From DASWHK01 sp036398215 (GTDB lineage Bacteria; Acidobacteriota; UBA890), in NCBI GenBank assembly GCA_036398215.1, contig DASWHK010000024.1:1-6946 (forward strand): 6,946 bases of DNA, written 5' to 3'. Position numbers and translations under genes: made by a program. Under the pieces are notes generated by a model that ran no database searches, was not told the DNA's origin, and saw only the letters and a list, made by a program, of their open reading frames with translations. Positions 1-6,946 of the stretch are shown here, in pieces; positions within the stretch are counted from its first letter, which is position 1; each line of letters starts with the position of its first letter.

Positions 1-2
1 CG

Positions 3-2452
3 ATGAACGCATTCGAAGGCCTCGTGCAGGACATCCGCTTCGGGCTGCGCACGCTGCGCGGCAACCCCGGGTTCACGGTGCTGGCGATCGTCACGCTGGC
101 GCTCGGCATTGGCGCCAACACGGCGATCTTCAGCGTCATCAACGGGGTGCTGCTGCGGCCACTGCCGTATCGCGATCCGGACCAGCTCGTGCTCCTGCAG
201 CAGCGGGCGCCGGGCGCCGGCTTCGACGCGCTGCCGTTCTCGATCAAGGAGGTCGTCGACTACCGCGACGAGCTGCAGACGTTCGAGAGCGTCGTCGAGT
301 ACCACTCGATGTCGTTCACGCTGCTGAGCCACGGCGAGCCCGACCGCGTGCTGACCGGCGTCGTCTCCCACGACTTTTTCGAGATGCTGGGTGTCCCGCC
401 GCTCCACGGTCGCTCCTTCACGGCGGAGGACGAGGTCCTCGACGCCGACGCCGTACTGATGCTCAGCCACGAGTACTGGCAGCAGCGGTTCGGCGGCGAC
501 CCGGGCATCGTCGGCGAGGTGTTCGAGATGAACGACCGGCCGCACACGGTCGTCGGCGTGCTGCCGCCGTTCCCGCAGTACCCGCGTGACAACGACGTCT
601 ACATGCCGACGGTGGCCTGCCCATTCCGCGCCGACGGCGAGCGCGTCATGCACGAGAACCGCAGCGCCTTTCGCGCTCTCAGCGCCTTCGGCAGGCTGGC
701 CCCGGACGCGTCGCTCGACCGCGCCACCGCCGACGTCGCCACCGTCGCCGCCCGCTTCCAGAGCTCGTACCCGGAGACCTACGACGAGGGGTCGGGCTTC
801 GCGGCGCAGCCGGTGGCCCTGTTCGAGGAGCTCACCGCCGGCGCCCGGCCGATGCTGCTGGTGCTGCTCGGCACCTCCGGCCTGGTGCTGCTGATCGCCT
901 GCGCCAACGTCGCCAACCTGACGCTGTCGCGGATGATGCGCCGCGAGCGCGAGCTCGCCGTGCGCACGGCGATGGGGGCGGGCCGCGGGCGGCTGCTGGC
1001 CCAACTGGTCACCGAGAGCACGCTGCTGGCGCTGGCCGGCGGCGTCCTCGGCCTGCTGCTGGCGGGGCAGGGGATCGAGGTGCTCACCCGCTTCGTCGCC
1101 AGCTTCACGCCCCGCGTCCAGCAGATCGCGGTCGACGGCTGGGTGCTGGCGTTCACGCTCGGCGTCTCGGTGCTGACCGGCATCTTCTTCGGCTCGGTGC
1201 CGGCGCTGTCGTCGCGCACCGATCTGGTGACCTCGCTGAAGGACGGCGGCAATCAGAGCACCAGCAGCGGCTACCGGCAGCGGCTGCGCGGCGCGCTGAT
1301 CGTCGGGCAGGTGGCGGTGTCGTTCACGCTGCTGATCGGCGCCGGGCTGATGCTGTCGAGCTTCTACAAGCTGAGCCGCGTCGACGTCGGCTTCGACGCC
1401 GAGAGCGTGGTCACCGCCGAGATGTTCCCGAACTGGTCGAAGTACACCGACGACGTGAGCCGCCGGAGACTGTTCACCGGCGTCCTCGAGCGATTGGAGT
1501 CCGGCCCCGGGGTCAGCGCGGCGGCGATTGCCACGGGCCTGCCGCTGGTCGCCGACTTCGGCCGCCCGCAGCCGTTCGAGATCGAGGGCGCCACCTACGA
1601 GTCGCCGGCGCTGCGCCCGCAGGTGCGGGTCCGCAACGTCACGCCGGGATACTTCCGCGCCATCGGCGTGCCGCTGCTTGCCGGCCGCGAGCTGGCCGCC
1701 ACCGACGACGAGGACGGGCTGCCGGTGGCGGTGATCAACCGGACGCTGGCGGAGGCCAACTGGCGAGAGGACAACCCGGTCGGCAAGCGCCTCAGCTTCG
1801 ACGGCGGGCAGAGCTGGGTAGAGGTCGTCGGCGTCATCGGCGACGTCCGCCAACAGGCCATCGATCGGGACCCCGAGGGGGAGATCTACTTCCCGGCGCT
1901 GCAAAGCGGCAACTTCGGCGGCTACGTGGTGGTGCGCGGCAACGCCGCGCCGGCGGCGGTGGCGGCGGCCGTTCGCGACGCCGTCCACGGCGTCGACCCC
2001 GAGCAACCGGTCGAGAACTTCCGCACCCTCGGCGAGATCCGCAGCGGGGCGCTGGCGACGCCCAGGCTGACGGCGATCCTCCTCGGCCTCTTCGGCGGCA
2101 TCGCCCTGGCGATCACGCTGGTGGGGATCACCGGCGTCATCGCGACGTCGGTCAGCCAGCGACTGCCGGAATTCGGCATCCGGATGGCGATCGGCGCCCG
2201 GGCGTCGGAGGTCATGGCGATGGTGCTGCGGCAGGGCCTGATGCTGGTGGCCGCCGGGCTGGCGATCGGCGTCGCCGGCGCCCTCCTGCTCGGCCGGGCG
2301 CTGTCGGGGATGCTCTACGAGACGGCGCCCGCCGATCCCGTGACGTTCGTGGTCGTCGGGCTGCTGTTCGCTATCGCCGGCGTTCTCGCCTGCCTGACGC
2401 CGGCGCGCCGGGCCACGGCGGTCGACCCGATCGTTGCCTTGCGCAACGAGTG

Positions 2453-2453
<1 letters not shown>
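3..2453 (+). CDS. ADOP-family (MacB/FtsX-like) ABC transporter permease, prefix-less form
   Basis: This is an inner-membrane permease of the acidobacterial duplicated orphan permease type: two MacB-like periplasmic domains plus two FtsX domains fused in one chain of 816 residues. Visible order: TM1 about 24-46 (contains LGIGANTAIFSVINGVLL, the family signature), periplasmic MacB-type core about 47-283, TM2 284-306, TM3 about 340-360, TM4 380-402, TM5 430-456, second periplasmic domain about 457-688, TM6 689-716, TM7 about 744-764, TM8 780-802, then the C-terminal signature DPIVALRNE. Segments ELAVRTAMGAG (from 317) and EFGIRMAIGAR (from 723) match the cytoplasmic coupling region that contacts the ATPase in MacB. 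The ATG at 3 gives MNAFEGLVQDIRFGLR, a plausible start for a prefix-less ADOP. However, the window begins two bases earlier, so an upstream start with a prefix domain cannot be excluded. The substrate is unknown; family links to peptide, lipid or drug export are only general. The stop overlaps the next gene's start. Confidence 0.92.
2431..2449 (+). promoter_or_regulatory. Hairpin covering the ribosome-binding region of the second permease
   Basis: A perfect 7-bp inverted repeat (2431-2437 with 2443-2449, five-base loop) lies in the last codons of the first permease. It ends three bases before the ATG at 2453. No recognisable Shine-Dalgarno is present there. If the stem forms in RNA, it would block entry at the second gene until ribosomes finishing the first gene open it, which fits the TGATG overlap. 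There is no T tract after it, so it does not look like an intrinsic terminator. Inverted repeats of this size also arise by chance in GC-rich DNA. Confidence 0.3.
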
Positions 2454-5341
<2,888 letters not shown>

Positions 5342-5355
5342 GGACACAAGAGGTG

Positions 5356-5380
5356 CCTTCAGCTCCCCAAAAACTGGAGG
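5356..5380 (+). promoter_or_regulatory. Shine-Dalgarno of the YHS gene, foldable into a sequestering hairpin
   Basis: GGAGG at 5376-5380 sits five bases before the ATG at 5386 and is the only strong ribosome-binding site in the window; it decides the start of the third gene. CCTTCAG at 5356-5362 can pair with CTGGAGG at 5374-5380 (seven pairs including one G-U, 11-base loop), which would bury the whole Shine-Dalgarno. A shorter alternative pairs CTCC (5363-5366) with GGAG (5376-5379). The ribosome-binding site is well supported; the regulatory role of the fold is inference. Confidence 0.6.
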
Positions 5381-5385
5381 AAACC

Positions 5386-6528
5386 ATGCGAAAAACCGTC
5401 ATCACGAAAGCGATGGCCGCCGTTGTCATCACGATGGTCGGCGTTATGTTCAGCGCTGTCCCGCGGCTTCCCGCGCAGCAGATCAAGGAGGCCGAGGCGT
5501 TGCTCGGCTTCGATCCCATCGAGCTGATCGGCAGCCAGGAGAAGCTCGGTCGCTCCGATCTGACCGCGCAGCACGAAGGCCTGACTTATCTGTTCGTCAG
5601 CGAGGAGAATCGCCGGCTGTTCCTCGGCGACCCGCAGCGTTACGGCGTCCAGATGGGCGGCCTCTGCGCCCGGCTCGGCCGCACGACCGGCGGTGACCAG
5701 GATCTCTACATGGTCCACGAGGGGCGAATCTACATCTTCGCGTCGAGCACCTGTGTGGACTTCTTCGAGGCGGCCCCCGAGAAGTACCTCGAGCCCGACC
5801 CGCCCGCGTCCCTTCGCGAGACGGCGAGCCCGGGCGAGCTGCGCCGCGGCCGCGAGCTGATCGCGCGGGCGGTCGATGGGCTCGGCGGGGCCGCGGCGGT
5901 CGATGGGCTCGCGACCCTGGTGGAGCGGGTCACGGTCATGCGCCCGACGGCCCAGGGGGAGGTCGCCGCCGGCCAAGCGGCGATCCTCGACTTCGCCGGC
6001 GAGCGTTTCCGCCGCGAGCGGCAGATTCCCTCCGGGACCTTGGCCGATGTCTCGGTCGACGGCCAGGGCTGGTGGCGGTCACCGGGAGGCGCCGAGGTCT
6101 TCAGCCCCGCCCAGGCCGCCAACCTCGCCCGCGAGATGGTGATCGCCAATCCCGCCTACATCCTGCGCATGCGTGACCGCGACGCGTTCATCGCCGCGGC
6201 CGCCGGCGACCCGGCTGCCGCGGGGGCGGCGGAGGCGCGGGTCGAGGTCGAGCTGGACGGGGACTACCGCTGGACCCTGACGATCGACTCCGCCAGTGGA
6301 ACGATCTCGCGCATCGCCTTCGTCGACCGCGGTCCCGAGGGCGACTGGGGGACGGTCGAGCACATCCTGTCCGACTACCGGCGCGCCGGCGGCCTCGACT
6401 GGCCGCATCGGCGCGTGGTGACCTTCAACGGCGAGGGCGTCCCCTACTGGGGCACGCGGACCGCCTCGCTGGAGACCAACGTCGAGTTGGACGCCGTCCT
6501 CTTCGAGCGCCCGGCCGAGCTGCGCTGA
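5386..6528 (+). CDS. Secreted tandem-YHS protein with C-terminal LolA/LppX-like domain
   Basis: This is a 380-residue exported protein. Residues 1-30 form a signal peptide: basic MRKTVITK, hydrophobic AMAAVVITMVGVMFSAV, and probable cleavage after LPA (30). Residues about 39-135 hold two YHS-like units with equal Tyr-to-Tyr spacing: Y68 to Y86 (YLFVSEENRRLFLGDPQRY) and Y116 to Y134 (YIFASSTCVDFFEAAPEKY). C94 lies in the GGLCA motif and C123 in the second unit. YHS domains are often linked to metal handling, but binding is not shown here. From about 152 (ELIARAVDGLGG) to the end, short alternating strands resemble the LolA/LppX lipoprotein-carrier fold; this part is less certain. It is secreted, presumably periplasmic, with no lipobox seen. 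The start at 5386 is chosen for its GGAGG; ATG 5338, overlapping the permease stop as ATGA, is in frame and would add 16 residues before the signal peptide. It lies 44 bases after the permease and five before the next gene, so it is probably co-transcribed. Confidence 0.88.
   Translation: MRKTVITKAMAAVVITMVGVMFSAVPRLPAQQIKEAEALLGFDPIELIGSQEKLGRSDLTAQHEGLTYLFVSEENRRLFLGDPQRYGVQMGGLCARLGRTTGGDQDLYMVHEGRIYIFASSTCVDFFEAAPEKYLEPDPPASLRETASPGELRRGRELIARAVDGLGGAAAVDGLATLVERVTVMRPTAQGEVAAGQAAILDFAGERFRRERQIPSGTLADVSVDGQGWWRSPGGAEVFSPAQAANLAREMVIANPAYILRMRDRDAFIAAAAGDPAAAGAAEARVEVELDGDYRWTLTIDSASGTISRIAFVDRGPEGDWGTVEHILSDYRRAGGLDWPHRRVVTFNGEGVPYWGTRTASLETNVELDAVLFERPAELR
5868..5911 (+). repeat. Short direct repeat inside the YHS gene
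   Basis: A 17-base word, GGCGGTCGATGGGCTCG, occurs at 5868-5884 and again at 5895-5911, a 27-base period. It encodes the doubled AVDGL in the stretch AVDGLGGAAAVDGL at the start of the C-terminal domain. It may be a small in-frame duplication. The resulting protein still fits the usual pattern of this domain type (a helix ending in LGG, then a short helix), so it may also be chance. Confidence 0.7.
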
Positions 6529-6533
6529 CGGCC

Positions 6534-6946
6534 GTGCGCGAACTGTCCGCCGCCCCGGCGGCCCTGGTGGCCGCGGCGGCCCTCGTCGCCGTGGCGCCAC
6601 AGACGACACCGGGCTGGCCCTCGTTTCGCGGTCCCGGGGCGTCGGGAATTGCCGACGGCGCCGATCTGCCGCTCGACTGGAACGTCGAGGAGGCGACCAA
6701 CGTGCTGTGGAAGACGCCGATCGCCGGCGTCGGCCACTCGAGCCCGGTGATCTGGGGGGATCGGGTGTTCATCACCACCGCGGTCTCCAGCGCGGCGGAG
6801 CCGCTGTTCGTCCACGGACAAACCGACACCTCGGCCTCGGCAAACGACGGCTCGGTGCACTCCTGGCGCGTCGTCTGCCTGGATCTCGCCACCGGCGCGG
6901 TACGCTGGGAGCGGACGCTCGCCGAGCGGCCGCCGCGCGCCGACCG
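6534..6946 (+). CDS. Secreted PQQ-like beta-propeller repeat protein (N-terminal part; runs off the window)
   Basis: 137 complete codons are visible with no stop, so the gene is truncated by the window end. Start GTG 6534, five bases after the previous stop, gives MRELSAAPAALVAAAALVAVA, a likely signal peptide with possible cleavage after AVA (21), although its n-region is only weakly charged. There is no nearby in-frame ATG and no good Shine-Dalgarno, so translation is probably coupled to the YHS gene. The mature part opens with WPSFRGPGASG (28-38), then LWKTPIAGVGHSSPVIWGDRVF and later VVCLDLATGAVRWERTL. These are the blade signatures of PQQ-like/BamB-like beta-propeller proteins common in Acidobacteriota and Planctomycetota. 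Such proteins usually exceed 400 residues, so roughly a third is seen. They may be structural or binding propellers rather than PQQ enzymes; no quinoprotein dehydrogenase active-site residues can be judged from this fragment. Confidence 0.85.
   Translation, partial: MRELSAAPAALVAAAALVAVAPQTTPGWPSFRGPGASGIADGADLPLDWNVEEATNVLWKTPIAGVGHSSPVIWGDRVFITTAVSSAAEPLFVHGQTDTSASANDGSVHSWRVVCLDLATGAVRWERTLAERPPRAD

Noticed and set aside
5342..5385. Possible promoter in the only sizeable intergenic gap.
   Set aside because: The 44 bases are filled by the ribosome-binding site and its hairpin; no convincing -35/-10 pair is seen.
6079..6892. Overlapping minus-strand open frames across the end of the YHS gene and the propeller gene.
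   Set aside because: They are Arg/Ala/Pro-rich with no recognisable motifs, while the plus strand shows clear YHS-gene and PQQ-propeller protein signatures.

Overview
The window is almost wholly coding, all on the plus strand, and reads as one tightly packed operon fragment of four genes. It is G+C-rich throughout, judged by eye and from the long open frames in every register. The two large genes are ADOP-type (acidobacterial duplicated orphan permease) proteins of the MacB/FtsX superfamily. ADOPs are greatly expanded in Acidobacteriota, and a PQQ-like beta-propeller protein follows them here. An Acidobacteriota genome is therefore the best guess, possibly a soil or sediment high-GC lineage. 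No rRNA or other phylogenetic marker is present to prove it.

Layout: (1) 3-2453, an 816-residue ADOP permease without an N-terminal prefix domain, whose true start may lie upstream of the window. (2) 2453-5341, a second, paralogous ADOP permease with a cytoplasmic prefix. Its start overlaps the first gene's stop (TGATG). Its N-terminus carries a 13-residue tandem repeat and its second periplasmic domain carries a 37-residue excess. (3) 5386-6528, a secreted protein with two tandem YHS-like units followed by a LolA/LppX-like beta domain. It has a strong Shine-Dalgarno that can fold into a hairpin. (4) 6534 to the window end, the start of a secreted PQQ-like beta-propeller protein.

How they may work together (inference): two inner-membrane permeases, each a fused pseudodimer with two MacB-type periplasmic domains, are made together by translational coupling. 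Two exported proteins, a possible metal- or ligand-binding YHS protein and a beta-propeller, follow at the end of the operon. No ATPase gene, Walker motif, regulator, promoter or terminator is visible. The permeases nevertheless keep the conserved cytoplasmic segments that contact the ATPase in MacB-like proteins. There is no stretch over 300 bases without a gene; the longest gap is 44 bases (5342-5385).

The most noteworthy items are the nested in-frame tandem repeat at the start of the second permease, the Shine-Dalgarno hairpin and alternative coupled start of the YHS gene, the tandem-YHS plus lipoprotein-carrier-like architecture, and the hairpin-rich insertion in the second permease.
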